This document shows positions 45,755 to 56,188 of a stretch of 64,000 bases of DNA, in pieces. Position 1 is the first letter of the stretch; every line of letters starts with the position of its first letter. The stretch is from Methylomonas sp. GTDB taxonomy: Bacteria; Pseudomonadota; Gammaproteobacteria; Methylococcales; Methylomonadaceae. A program made the position numbers and the translations under genes. The notes beneath the pieces were generated by a model that worked only from the letters and a program-made list of their open reading frames with translations, ran no database searches and was not told where the DNA came from. The DNA is taken from assembly GCA_002929135.1 (NCBI GenBank), contig PESC01000038.1:1-64000 (forward strand), in the 5' to 3' direction.

Positions 45755-47866
45755 ATGACTGATCTATCGCTTTACAGAAACATCGGCATCTTCGCCCACG
45801 TCGATGCCGGTAAAACCACCACCACCGAACGGATTTTGAAACTGACCGGCAAAATCCACAAAATCGGCGAAGTACACGACGGTGCGGCGACCACAGACTT
45901 CATGGTGCAAGAACAAGAACGCGGCATCACCATTCAATCAGCAGCGACCACCTGCTCCTGGCCCGGCAGTAAAAACCAGTTTCAGCCTCACCGTTTCAAC
46001 ATCATCGACACGCCGGGTCACGTCGACTTCACCATCGAAGTCTATCGTTCGCTGAAAGTACTGGACGGCGGCATCGGCGTGTTCTGCGGCTCCGGCGGCG
46101 TCGAACCGCAATCGGAAACCAACTGGCGCTATGCCAACGACTCCAAAGTCGCCCGCATCATCTATGTCAACAAGCTGGACAGACTGGGTGCCGACTTCTA
46201 CCGCGTCATCAAGCAAGTCGAAGACGTATTGGGCGCCAAACCGGTGGTGATGACACTACCCATCGGCCGTGAAGACGATTTCTCCGGTGTCGTTGACCTG
46301 CTGACCCGCAAAGCCTGGATTTGGGACAACTCCGGCGACCCTTTGAAATACGAAATCAAGGACGTGCCTGCCGACATGGAAGCCGACGTCGAAGAATGGC
46401 GCGCCAAACTGATCGATCAGGTTGCCGACCAGGATGACGACATCATGGAGAGATACCTGGAAGGCGAAGAACCATCCATCGAAGAAATCAAGCGCTGCAT
46501 TCGCAAAGGCGCCATCGCGATGGACTTCTTCCCGACTTTCTGCGGCTCCTCGTTCAAGAACAAAGGCGTGCAACTGGTACTGGACGGCGTTATCGACTAC
46601 CTGCCTAACCCGACTGAAGTCAACCCGCAACCGGAAACCGACATCGAAGGTGTGCCAACCGGCGAACACGCGATCGTCGATCCCGCCCGCCCATTCCGTG
46701 GCCTGGTATTCAAAATCATGGACGACCGTTTTGGTGCACTGAACTTCGTCCGGGTTTATTCCGGCAAACTGAAAAAAGGCGACAGCGTACTGAACACCTA
46801 CACCGGCAAAACCGAACGGGTGGGCCGCATGGTGGAAATGCACGCCGACGATCGCTCGGAAATCGAAACCGCCCAGGCCGGCGACATCGTTGCCCTGATC
46901 GGCCTGAAAAACGTGCAAACCGGCCACACCCTGTGCGACCCCGACCAACCAGCCACGCTGGAACCCATGGTATTCCCCGACCCCGTCATCTCGATCGCCA
47001 TTTCGCCGAAAGACAAAGGCAGCAACGAGAAAATGGGCATAGCTATAGGCAAAATGGTGCAGGAAGACCCGTCGTTCCGCGTCGAAACCGATCAGGAATC
47101 CGGCGAAACCATCATCAAAGGCATGGGCGAACTGCACCTGGACATCAAGGTGGACATCCTTAAACGTACCCACGGTGTGGATGTCAACGTCGGCAAGCCG
47201 CAAGTGGCCTACCGCGAAACCATCACCAAGCGTATCGAAGACGAATACGTCCACAAAAAACAATCAGGTGGTTCGGGCCAATACGCCAAAATCAACTACA
47301 TCATCGAACCAGGCGAGCCAGGCAGCGGCTTCCAGTTCGAATCCACCGTCGTCGGCGGCAACGTACCGCGCGAATTCTGGCCCGCTGTGGAAAAAGGCTT
47401 CAAAGCCAGCGTCGACAAAGGCGTACTGGCAGGCTTCCCCTGTCTGGACTTCAAAGTCAACCTGACCGATGGCGCCTTCCATGCCGTCGACTCCTCATCC
47501 ATCGCCTTCGAAATTGCAGCCCGTGCTGCGTATCGTCAATCGATACCCAAAGCCTCGCCGCAATTGCTGGAACCCATCATGAAAGTCGACGTATTCACCC
47601 CGGAAGCACACGTCGGTGACGTCATCGGTGACTTGAACCGCCGCCGTGGCATGATTAAATCGCAAGACCCCGGCGTAACGGGTGTACGCATCAAGGCCGA
47701 CGTACCGCTGAGCGACATGTTCGGCTACATCGGCGACCTGCGCACGATGACCTCGGGCCGTGGCCAGTTCTCCATGGAGTTCTCGCACTACAATCCATGC
47801 CCGAAAAACGTGGCCGACGAAGTGATCAAAGAGGTCAACGAACGCAACAAAAACAAGGAAAAATAA
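45755..47866 (+). CDS. fusA2: Elongation factor G, second type (EF-G2)
   Basis: A 703-aa translational GTPase. G1 is [10 protein letters not shown]3 is DTPGH and G4 is NKLD. The sequence after G1 ([26 protein letters not shown]) is that of the EF-G2 group of gammaproteobacteria rather than of the str-operon EF-G. Domain IV with [11 protein letters not shown] and domain V are complete. Its position away from rpsL, rpsG and tuf also fits a second EF-G. The ATG at 45755 gives the normal N-terminus [10 protein letters not shown] perfect hairpin lies just after the stop. Which translation step it serves here is not known. Confidence 0.9.
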   Translation: MTDLSLYRNIGIFAHVDAGKTTTTERILKLTGKIHKIGEVHDGAATTDFMVQEQERGITIQSAATTCSWPGSKNQFQPHRFNIIDTPGHVDFTIEVYRSLKVLDGGIGVFCGSGGVEPQSETNWRYANDSKVARIIYVNKLDRLGADFYRVIKQVEDVLGAKPVVMTLPIGREDDFSGVVDLLTRKAWIWDNSGDPLKYEIKDVPADMEADVEEWRAKLIDQVADQDDDIMERYLEGEEPSIEEIKRCIRKGAIAMDFFPTFCGSSFKNKGVQLVLDGVIDYLPNPTEVNPQPETDIEGVPTGEHAIVDPARPFRGLVFKIMDDRFGALNFVRVYSGKLKKGDSVLNTYTGKTERVGRMVEMHADDRSEIETAQAGDIVALIGLKNVQTGHTLCDPDQPATLEPMVFPDPVISIAISPKDKGSNEKMGIAIGKMVQEDPSFRVETDQESGETIIKGMGELHLDIKVDILKRTHGVDVNVGKPQVAYRETITKRIEDEYVHKKQSGGSGQYAKINYIIEPGEPGSGFQFESTVVGGNVPREFWPAVEKGFKASVDKGVLAGFPCLDFKVNLTDGAFHAVDSSSIAFEIAARAAYRQSIPKASPQLLEPIMKVDVFTPEAHVGDVIGDLNRRRGMIKSQDPGVTGVRIKADVPLSDMFGYIGDLRTMTSGRGQFSMEFSHYNPCPKNVADEVIKEVNERNKNKEK

Positions 47867-47873
47867 AGCCGGA

Positions 47874-47904
47874 TCACCCGCAGGCCGCAATGGCCTGCGG
47901 GTGA
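47874..47904 (+). terminator. Hairpin after EF-G2
   Basis: The stem tcacccgcaggcc / ggcctgcgggtga is perfect over 13 pairs with the loop gcaat, starting eight bases after the EF-G2 stop. No U-tract follows directly (gtggacttt), so it may protect the 3' end or be a weak terminator. Confidence 0.6.
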
Positions 47905-47969
47905 GTGGACTTTACAAGACCTGGCAACGCAAGCAGGCATAGCACTCAAACCATCCTGGAAACGACATC

Positions 47970-48293
47970 ATGGCTTTTGTAATCACCGAAAACTGCATCA
48001 AATGCAAATACACCGACTGCGTCGACGTCTGCCCTGTCGACTGCTTTCATGAAGGCCCCAACTTCCTGGTCATAGACCCCGACGAATGCATCGATTGCAC
48101 CTTGTGCGAACCCGAATGCCCGGCAAACGCCATTCATGCCGAAGACGAATTACCAGAGGGTCAAGAACACTTTGTGGCATTGAACGCCGAACTGGCCAAG
48201 CTATGGCCAACCATCACCGAAGTGAAAGGCGCCATGCCGGATGCCGACGAATGGAACGGCAAGCCAGACAAGTTCAAACTGCTGGAGCGATAA
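47970..48293 (+). CDS. fdxA: 7Fe ferredoxin (FdxA)
   Basis: A 107-aa ferredoxin. The N-terminal cluster motif is [17 protein letters not shown] (Cys9 to Cys25) and the second is [12 protein letters not shown]. The spacing, with the extra residues in the first motif, is that of [3Fe-4S]/[4Fe-4S] ferredoxins of the FdxA type. The C-terminal extension ([17 protein letters not shown]) is also typical. It is a cytoplasmic electron carrier. It might serve the ferredoxin-type assimilatory enzymes nearby, but there is no direct link. Confidence 0.94.
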   Translation: MAFVITENCIKCKYTDCVDVCPVDCFHEGPNFLVIDPDECIDCTLCEPECPANAIHAEDELPEGQEHFVALNAELAKLWPTITEVKGAMPDADEWNGKPDKFKLLER

Positions 48294-48481
48294 ACCCGCT
48301 GCTTAGAAATCGAGCTGCCATGCCCCATTGGCAGCCTTGATTGGCACGGAGTGCCAGACAGGGGCTTTCGTCCAGGGGCGCTCGCGTATTGCCTGGTCAC
48401 GAGAAACACCCTGACTCATCTGAACACGTCACCCGCCTGACCTCATCGATTTTTCTCAACTCTAACTGTTCGAAAATGCAC

Positions 48482-49711
48482 ATGAACAAACCCAAAAAAG
48501 TTGCCATTCTCACAGCCGGTGGCCTGGCGCCCTGCCTCAACTCAGCCATAGGCAGCCTGATCGAACGCTACAGCGAAATCGACCCCAGCATCGAAATCAT
48601 TTGCTACCGCAGCGGCTACAAAGGCTTGTTGCTGGGTGATTCCTATCCCGTAACGGTCGAAGTCCGCCAAAAAGCCGGTTTGCTGCAAGGCTTCGGTGGC
48701 TCCGTCATCGGCAACAGCCGGGTCAAACTGACCAATGTCAAGGACTGCGTCAAACGCGGCTTGGTGAAAGAAGGCGAAGATCCGCAAAAAGTCGCGGCCG
48801 ATCAATTGGTCAAAGACGGCGTCGACGTGCTGCACACCATCGGTGGCGACGACACCAACACGGCGGCTGCCGATCTGGCAGCCTTTCTGGCGAAAAACGA
48901 TTACGGCCTGACCGTGATCGGCCTGCCAAAAACCGTGGACAACGACGTATTCCCGATCAAACAATCCCTGGGCGCCTGGACGGCTGCCGAACAAGGCGCA
49001 CGCTACTTCATGAACGTAGTGGCTGAAAACAACGCAAACCCGCGCATGTTGATCGTCCATGAAGTGATGGGCCGCAACTGCGGCTGGCTGACTGCCGCAA
49101 CCGCCCAACAATACCGCACGTTGCTGGATCGCCAGCAATGGCTGCCGGAACTGGGATTGAGCCGCGCATCGTATGACGTACACGCTGTATTCGTACCGGA
49201 AATGGCCATCGACCTGGACGCCGAAGCTACCCGCTTGCGCGCGGTGATGGATAAAGTCGATTGCGTCAACATCTTCGTCTCCGAAGGTGCTGGTGTCGAC
49301 GCCATCGTTGCCGAAATGCAAGCCAAGGGTCAGGAGGTACCGCGCGATGCCTTCGGCCACATCAAACTGGATGCGGTCAACCCCGGCAAATGGTTCGGTG
49401 AGCAATTCGCTCAAATGATAGGTGCGGAAAAAACCCTGGTGCAGAAATCGGGCTATTTCGCCCGCGCAGCGGCGTCCAATGTCGACGACATGCGCCTTAT
49501 CAAATCCTGCGCCGACCTGGCGGTCGAATGCGCTTTGCGCCGTGAATCCGGGGTGATCGGCCACGACGAAGACCAGGGCAACGTGTTGCGCGCCATCGAG
49601 TTTCCGCGCATCAAAGGCGGCAAGCCGTTCGACATCGACACCGACTGGTTCGAAACCCTGCTGAATGCCATCGGCCAAAACAAAGGTGGCAAGGTCGACG
49701 TCAGCCATTAA
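48482..49711 (+). CDS. pfp: Pyrophosphate-dependent 6-phosphofructokinase
   Basis: A 409-aa enzyme converting fructose 6-phosphate to fructose 1,6-bisphosphate with PPi, reversibly. The active site shows GGDDT (121-125), where the Asp in place of Gly is the mark of PPi-specific enzymes, and PKTVDND (149-155) with the PPi-linked lysine. Also visible are MGRNCGWLTA and the C-terminal RRESGVIGHDE. Methanotrophs with the RuMP cycle typically use this enzyme instead of the ATP form. The ATG at 48482 gives MNKPKKVAIL; MHMNKP at 48476 is the alternative. The open frame upstream to 48341 is not coding. Confidence 0.93.
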   Translation: MNKPKKVAILTAGGLAPCLNSAIGSLIERYSEIDPSIEIICYRSGYKGLLLGDSYPVTVEVRQKAGLLQGFGGSVIGNSRVKLTNVKDCVKRGLVKEGEDPQKVAADQLVKDGVDVLHTIGGDDTNTAAADLAAFLAKNDYGLTVIGLPKTVDNDVFPIKQSLGAWTAAEQGARYFMNVVAENNANPRMLIVHEVMGRNCGWLTAATAQQYRTLLDRQQWLPELGLSRASYDVHAVFVPEMAIDLDAEATRLRAVMDKVDCVNIFVSEGAGVDAIVAEMQAKGQEVPRDAFGHIKLDAVNPGKWFGEQFAQMIGAEKTLVQKSGYFARAAASNVDDMRLIKSCADLAVECALRRESGVIGHDEDQGNVLRAIEFPRIKGGKPFDIDTDWFETLLNAIGQNKGGKVDVSH

Positions 49712-49727
49712 ACCCCTCTTGCTTGCC

Positions 49728-49751
49728 GGGTGAAGGCAGGAGCCTTCACCC
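49728..49751 (+). terminator. Hairpin after pfp
   Basis: The stem gggtgaaggc / gccttcaccc is perfect over ten pairs with an agga loop, 16 bases after the pfp stop. No T-run follows, so intrinsic termination would be weak. Confidence 0.6.
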
Positions 49752-49905
49752 GCATCAACAAACCGCCAACACAAGGCGTCGCTGCCACCTGCTAATCAGC
49801 AACCCTATCGCCGCGTGTCGAGCAAGGCTTGCTCGCTGCATCCATGCACCCAACCCGGATACAGCGCTCCGAACCCAAGACACTCGTTCGTTTTTCATTG
49901 CCACC

Positions 49906-50418
49906 ATGAAGCTGTTACTGAAATACCTATCGTCCTGCTGGTTTCTCAACGACCCGTCCCAGTTGACACCCACGACATCGTTCATGTGGAAGAACGTGAT
50001 GTTTTATTTCATTTCCGGCTGGATCGTGGAAGGCCTGATTGCCGACCCGGCCGACGGTGTGCTGGAAGTCAGCGGTCGGACCCTCATGGCCTTCAGCACG
50101 GTAGCCCTGATTCTGCTGCTGGAAAAGAAATGGGCCTACTACAGCCGCTTGTACACCTCGATTTTCGTCTGCGAAAACTTCATCATGACGCTGGCGATAC
50201 TGACCGAATTGCTGGATTTCTGGCTGGTCATGCAGCATTACCCCTACCGCGAAGAACTCGGCATTGGCATCGCGGTGTGTCTGGTAACGTGGTACATCGC
50301 CATCGTCGCTTACATTTTCCGCCGCTTTTTCGCCTACCCCATCAGCGTCAGCCTGATTTTTGCCTTCGGCTATTTCGTGATGACCTACGGCATTCCGATG
50401 CTGTTGATGGACATTTGA
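49906..50418 (+). CDS. Hypothetical integral membrane protein
   Basis: A 170-aa protein with about four to five hydrophobic segments: VMFYFISGWIVEGLIA, LMAFSTVALILLLEK, FIMTLAILTELLDFWLVM, IGIAVCLVTWYIAIVAYIF and VSLIFAFGYFVMTYGIPMLL. I recognise no family. The ATG at 49906 starts MKLLLKYLSSCWF; the frame upstream to 49723 overlaps the hairpin after pfp and is not coding. It is followed by tgt after 49 bp in the same direction. Confidence 0.7.
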   Translation: MKLLLKYLSSCWFLNDPSQLTPTTSFMWKNVMFYFISGWIVEGLIADPADGVLEVSGRTLMAFSTVALILLLEKKWAYYSRLYTSIFVCENFIMTLAILTELLDFWLVMQHYPYREELGIGIAVCLVTWYIAIVAYIFRRFFAYPISVSLIFAFGYFVMTYGIPMLLMDI

Positions 50419-50434
50419 CGCACACCGGCCATAG

Positions 50435-51577
<1,143 letters not shown>

Positions 51578-51596
51578 TGACCGAGGATAGCCTGCC

Positions 51597-52361
51597 ATGA
51601 TCGCCAAACTGGATTTGATACTCAGCGAACTCGACCTGCTCAAAATCGAATGGCAGCTGCAAAACGCCGTCAACAGTCCGGCAATCCAGCAAGCGCTGGC
51701 GATTCAATACACTTTCGACAGCCTGCATCTCGAAGGCAGTCGCCTGACCTTGCGGGAAACCGAGTTATTGTTGCGTAACGGTTTGATGTCGTCGGAAAAA
51801 TCGCTGGCGGAAAACATGGCGGCACTCAACCATTTTCAGGCCATCGATTTCATTCGTGAAAAAGCCGCCGACCAGGTATTGCTCTCGGAAAACCTGTTGC
51901 TGGAACTGCACGCCCTGTCATGCCGGGCCATGCTGGAACAATATCCAGGACAGTATCGACAAATCGCATCGTTGACACCGGACGACCAACCCGCACCATC
52001 CCCGGACAAATTGCCCGAACAGGTGCAGGAACACATGGCCTGGCTGCGACGCGAAGGCGCGTTCATGCACCCTGTGGTGTTTGCAGCGGAAACGCACCGT
52101 CGCTTGCTGTATCTGCAACCCTTCAAATCGGCCAACGCGGTCTGCGCCCGCTTGCTGATGAACCTTATCCTGCTGGAAAACGATTTCCCGCTGGTGACCA
52201 TCGCCAGCGACGACGCCAACCGCACCGCCTATCAAACTGCCATGGCACAGATCGATCTTCACCATGCCTCAGACGACTGGACACTCTTCATCGCCGAGCA
52301 AATCCGGCTCGCCTGCCAGTCGTTGATAAGCGCCCAACCGTCCCACGCCTCTTGGCTTTGA
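51597..52361 (+). CDS. Fic-like protein with degenerate catalytic motif
   Basis: A 254-aa protein with the Fic domain outline. An N-terminal inhibitory helix is seen in DSLHLEGSRLTLRETELLL, where S42-x3-E46-G47 fits the S/TxxxE(G/N) motif. LLLELHALSCRAMLEQYPGQYR is the usual Fic pre-motif part. The catalytic HPFx(D/E)GN(G/K)RxxR is replaced by QPFKSANAVCAR at 174-185, so the catalytic His is Gln and both glycines and the first Arg are lost. AMP transfer by the usual chemistry is improbable. It lies 19 bp after tgt and may be a binding protein or a decaying gene; the reading frame is intact. Confidence 0.72.
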   Translation: MIAKLDLILSELDLLKIEWQLQNAVNSPAIQQALAIQYTFDSLHLEGSRLTLRETELLLRNGLMSSEKSLAENMAALNHFQAIDFIREKAADQVLLSENLLLELHALSCRAMLEQYPGQYRQIASLTPDDQPAPSPDKLPEQVQEHMAWLRREGAFMHPVVFAAETHRRLLYLQPFKSANAVCARLLMNLILLENDFPLVTIASDDANRTAYQTAMAQIDLHHASDDWTLFIAEQIRLACQSLISAQPSHASWL

Positions 52362-52496
52362 GTGTTATGTTTTAATCGGCACAATACGCTGGGCAAGTGC
52401 CCGGTTTTTGTTGACCATGACAGCCATCGAGCAAACTTTGAATTTGCCCGCCGTTCCGACTCCTAATGAACTTATGCATCAATCTGGAATAAAACC

Positions 52497-54539
52497 ATGA
52501 CCAACCCGTTGCTGGAACACTTCGAACGCCCCCCTTTCTCCAGAATCTGCCCCGAACACGTCGAACCGGCCATAGCCCAATTACTGGCCGACGCCCGTGC
52601 CACCATAGACAAACAACTAGCCAGCGCCAGCCCTTACACCTGGCGCACGCTGATAGAACCTATCGAAAACGCCGAAGATTGCTTGAACAAAGCTTGGTCG
52701 CCAGTCAGTCACATGAACTCGGTGGTCAACAGCGACACCCTGCGCGATGCTTACAACGCCTGCCTCGGCAAGCTCAGCGAATACGCCACCGAAGTCGGCC
52801 AGAACAAGGCGTTGCAACAAGCTTACCAAGCCATCCAGAGCAGCACCGACTTCGCCAATCTGGATATCGCCCAACAGAAAATCATTGGCAATGCACTACG
52901 TGACTTTCATTTGTCTGGCGTCGATTTACCCGCCAACCAGCAAGCCCGCTACAAAGACATCAGCCAGCAATTATCGAAACTGGCCAGCCAATTCGAGGAA
53001 AACCTGCTCGATGCCACCAATGCCTGGCACAAGCAAATCACCCATATCGACGACCTGGCCGGTTTGCCGGAATCTGCATTGACGCAAGCCAGACAAGCCG
53101 CCGAAGCGGACGGCAAGGATGGCTGGCTGATCAACCTGCAATTCCCGTCTTACCTAGCGATCATGACCTACGCCGACAACCGTGATCTGCGTCGCGAGCA
53201 TTACGAGGCGTTCTGCACCCGCGCATCCGATCAAGGCCCACACGCCGGACGCTGGGACAACTCGGACATCATGGAACGCCTGCTGGCCTTGCGCCACGAA
53301 AAAGCCCAATTATTGGGTTTCGACAACTACGCCGAGTATTCGCTGGCCACCAAAATGGCCCGCTCCACCGGCGACGTCGTGACCTTTCTGGAAGACCTGG
53401 CCGACAAATCCTGGCACCAGGCGCGCCAGGATTGGGTCGAATTAAAACAATATGCTGCCAGGGAACACGGCCTGCACGATCTGCAAGCCTGGGACATCGG
53501 TTACTACTCGGAAAAACTGCGCCAGCACGCTTATCAACTGTCGCAGGAAGAGGTTAAAGCCTATTTTCCGGCGCCGAAAGTGATCCAGGGCCTATTCGCC
53601 ATCGTCGCACGCTTGTACGGCCTGCAAATCTCGGAAATCCAGGATGTCGATACCTGGCACCCCGACGTGCGCTTCTATCAGATTCTCGACCAGCACGGCG
53701 AGCTGCGTGGTCACTTTTATCTTGATTTGTACGCCCGCGCCAAAAAACGGGGCGGCGCCTGGATGGACGATTGCATCTGCCGCAGAAGAACAGCGGACGG
53801 CCATCTGCAAACCCCGGTCGCCTACCTGACCTGCAATTTCACACCGCCCACCGCCACCGACCCGGCACTACTGACCCACGACGAAGTAGAAACCCTATTC
53901 CACGAGTTTGGCCACGGCCTGCACCACATGCTGACCCAAATCGACCACCTTGGCGTATCCGGCATCAACGGTGTGGAATGGGACGCCGTGGAGCTGCCCA
54001 GCCAGTTCATGGAAAACTGGTGCTGGGACAAAGAAGCACTAAGGCTGATTTCCGGCCATTACCAGACCGGCGAACCGCTGCCCGACACGCTGTACGACAA
54101 AATGCTGGCGGCCCGGAATTTCCAGGCCGGCATGATGATGGTGCGGCAACTGGAATTCAGCCTGTTCGACTTCAAAATCCACCAGCATTACGACCCTGAC
54201 AAAGGTGGCCGCATCTACCCTACCCTGTACCAGGTGCGGGAACAGGTCGCCGTGGTCAAGGTGCCGGACTTCAACCGCTTCGCCCACAGCTTCTCGCACA
54301 TCTTCGCCGGTGGTTACGCAGCGGGTTATTACAGCTACAAATGGGCGGAAGTGCTGTCGGCCGACGCCTTCTCGCTGTTCGAAGAGAACGGCATTTTCGA
54401 TCGCGCCAGCGGTGCATCCTTCCTGAACAATATCCTGGAGCAAGGTGGCAGCCAGGATGCGATGACGCTATTCAAAAACTTCCGGGGCCGCGAACCCAGC
54501 ATTGACGCGCTGTTGCGCCACAATGGCATCGCGATCTGA
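52497..54539 (+). CDS. prlC: Oligopeptidase A (M3 metallopeptidase)
   Basis: A 680-aa cytoplasmic zinc endopeptidase that degrades short peptides such as cleaved signal peptides. The zinc site is LFHEFGHGLHHML (His469, Glu470, His473), with the third ligand in the segment GVEWDAVELPSQFMENW. The N-terminus starts NPLLEHFERPPFSRICPEHVEPA, as in M3A family members. It could handle signal peptides released from exported proteins, but no direct link to the XrtA system is shown. Confidence 0.95.
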   Translation: MTNPLLEHFERPPFSRICPEHVEPAIAQLLADARATIDKQLASASPYTWRTLIEPIENAEDCLNKAWSPVSHMNSVVNSDTLRDAYNACLGKLSEYATEVGQNKALQQAYQAIQSSTDFANLDIAQQKIIGNALRDFHLSGVDLPANQQARYKDISQQLSKLASQFEENLLDATNAWHKQITHIDDLAGLPESALTQARQAAEADGKDGWLINLQFPSYLAIMTYADNRDLRREHYEAFCTRASDQGPHAGRWDNSDIMERLLALRHEKAQLLGFDNYAEYSLATKMARSTGDVVTFLEDLADKSWHQARQDWVELKQYAAREHGLHDLQAWDIGYYSEKLRQHAYQLSQEEVKAYFPAPKVIQGLFAIVARLYGLQISEIQDVDTWHPDVRFYQILDQHGELRGHFYLDLYARAKKRGGAWMDDCICRRRTADGHLQTPVAYLTCNFTPPTATDPALLTHDEVETLFHEFGHGLHHMLTQIDHLGVSGINGVEWDAVELPSQFMENWCWDKEALRLISGHYQTGEPLPDTLYDKMLAARNFQAGMMMVRQLEFSLFDFKIHQHYDPDKGGRIYPTLYQVREQVAVVKVPDFNRFAHSFSHIFAGGYAAGYYSYKWAEVLSADAFSLFEENGIFDRASGASFLNNILEQGGSQDAMTLFKNFRGREPSIDALLRHNGIAI

Positions 54540-54703
54540 AATTTTTGAACATATTCAAGGCGGCACACTCTTGGGAAAAACATCACTGCCTGTTTTTGCT
54601 CAATCGCCGTCATCGGCAAAACGAATCGCTTCGCTCGGTTTTCAACTTCACAGGGCTATGAAAAACAGGCAATATCACACCCACCCGCAACCACCTTCCG
54701 ATC

Positions 54704-56155
54704 ATGCCCCGTAGTTCGCTCGCGATGGCTCTTCTGCTTTGCCTGACACCTGGCGTCAATCGCGCCCTGGAAATCGAAAAAATTCAGCTACCCGACATGG
54801 GCGATTCCTCCGGCACCCTGATTTCGCCTTTACAGGAAAAAGAGCTGGGTGCTGCGTTTTTCAGGAATCTGCATGCCAAAACCGATATAAACCAGGACGC
54901 CGAAATCCAGGAATACATCCACAGTATCGGTCGGCAACTGGCGGCCAACAGCGACATGCCATCGAATCCGTTTCACTTTTTCGTCGTCATGGATCCGAAC
55001 ATCAATGCCTTCGCCGGGCCGGGCGGCTACATTGGCATCAACTCCGGCCTGATATTGTTGTCGGAAAGTGAAAGCGAACTGGCAGCCGTCATGGCGCATG
55101 AGATTGCCCACGTCACCCAACGCCATCTGTATCGGCAGGTCGAAGCCGCCAGTAAAATGTCCATCCCCACCATCGCCGCCACCCTGGCGGCGATTTTGAT
55201 CGGCACCCAATCACCGAGAATGGGCCAGGCGGCGATGATGGCCATACAGGCAGGCAACATCCAGTTCCAGATCGACTTCACCCGCGACCATGAAAAAGAA
55301 GCCGACCGCGTCGGTATGCAGATACTCACCCAGTCCAATTTCGACCCACGCGCCATGCCGACGTTTTTCGAACGCATGCAGCAATCCACCCGTTATTACG
55401 GACGGGGCATACCGGAATTTTTGCGAACACACCCGGTTTCCGAAAGCCGGATAGCCGACACTCGTGGCCGAGCCGAGCGTTACCCCTACCGGCAATATCC
55501 CGATTCCCTGGGCTATCTGCTGACCAAAGCTAGGCTGTATGCGATGACGGAACCCAACAAGGCAGTCGTGCTGCAACATTTTGCCACGCTGCAAAACCAG
55601 GGTACCGCCGAGCAACGCGCCGTCGCCCGCTATGGACTGGGTATTACCCATTTCGAAAGCCAGCAATACGCCGAAGCCGCCATACAGTTTCAAAAACTGG
55701 TCGACGAATACCCAAATACACCGCAATACATCACGGCACTGGCCAGAACAGCACTCGACAGCCGCAACTACGACCAAGCCAACCGGCTATTTGCCATGGC
55801 TGCCGAAACCTTCCCCAACAACGATGTGATAAAAGTCGAATACAGCCGTAGCCTGTTGAAATCTGGCCACCCTGAAAGAGCGCGCCAAGTCTTGCTGAGC
55901 CTTTCCGAGCCGCGCCGGACGCAAGCCTTTTATTTCGAACTGATGTCGCAAACCTTTGCCGCGCTAAACCAGCTCGGCGAATCACACCGCTACATGGCCG
56001 AGCATTACTTCGCGACAGGACGCAGCGACGATGCCGTGATGCAGATACGCCTAGGGCAAAAAGCACAAAATCCGAGCTACCAACTGCAAGCCATCCTGGA
56101 TGAGCGTCTGAACTTCTTCCTCAACGACATCAAGGAACGCAAGCGCGAACGCTAA
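54704..56155 (+). CDS. bepA: Periplasmic M48 metalloprotease with TPRs (BepA/YfgC-like)
   Basis: A 483-aa protein. The signal peptide SSLAMALLLCLTPGVNRALE is followed by the M48 domain, which has the zinc motif MAHEIAHVTQRH (His132, Glu133, His136) and the downstream DHEKEADRVGMQIL carrying the third ligand. The C-terminal half (from about 300) is made of TPR helix pairs (YAEAAIQFQKLVDEYPNTPQ). In E. coli BepA controls outer-membrane protein and LptD assembly. Its convergent neighbour is xrtA, 33 bp away. Confidence 0.9.
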   Translation: MPRSSLAMALLLCLTPGVNRALEIEKIQLPDMGDSSGTLISPLQEKELGAAFFRNLHAKTDINQDAEIQEYIHSIGRQLAANSDMPSNPFHFFVVMDPNINAFAGPGGYIGINSGLILLSESESELAAVMAHEIAHVTQRHLYRQVEAASKMSIPTIAATLAAILIGTQSPRMGQAAMMAIQAGNIQFQIDFTRDHEKEADRVGMQILTQSNFDPRAMPTFFERMQQSTRYYGRGIPEFLRTHPVSESRIADTRGRAERYPYRQYPDSLGYLLTKARLYAMTEPNKAVVLQHFATLQNQGTAEQRAVARYGLGITHFESQQYAEAAIQFQKLVDEYPNTPQYITALARTALDSRNYDQANRLFAMAAETFPNNDVIKVEYSRSLLKSGHPERARQVLLSLSEPRRTQAFYFELMSQTFAALNQLGESHRYMAEHYFATGRSDDAVMQIRLGQKAQNPSYQLQAILDERLNFFLNDIKERKRER

Positions 56156-56188
56156 AAAGCCGATAGCCCCAATAGCCCGGACCAGCAT

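Noticed and set aside
45755..47866. Peptide chain release factor 3 or the str-operon EF-G
   Set aside because: Domain IV/V length and the sequence after the G1 motif fit EF-G2, and the rpsL-rpsG-tuf neighbours of the str operon are absent.
48294..48481. Hairpins gctgcca..tggcagc and tggcac..gtgcca after fdxA as terminator or regulatory site
   Set aside because: Stems are only six to seven pairs, no T-run follows, and no known motif fits.
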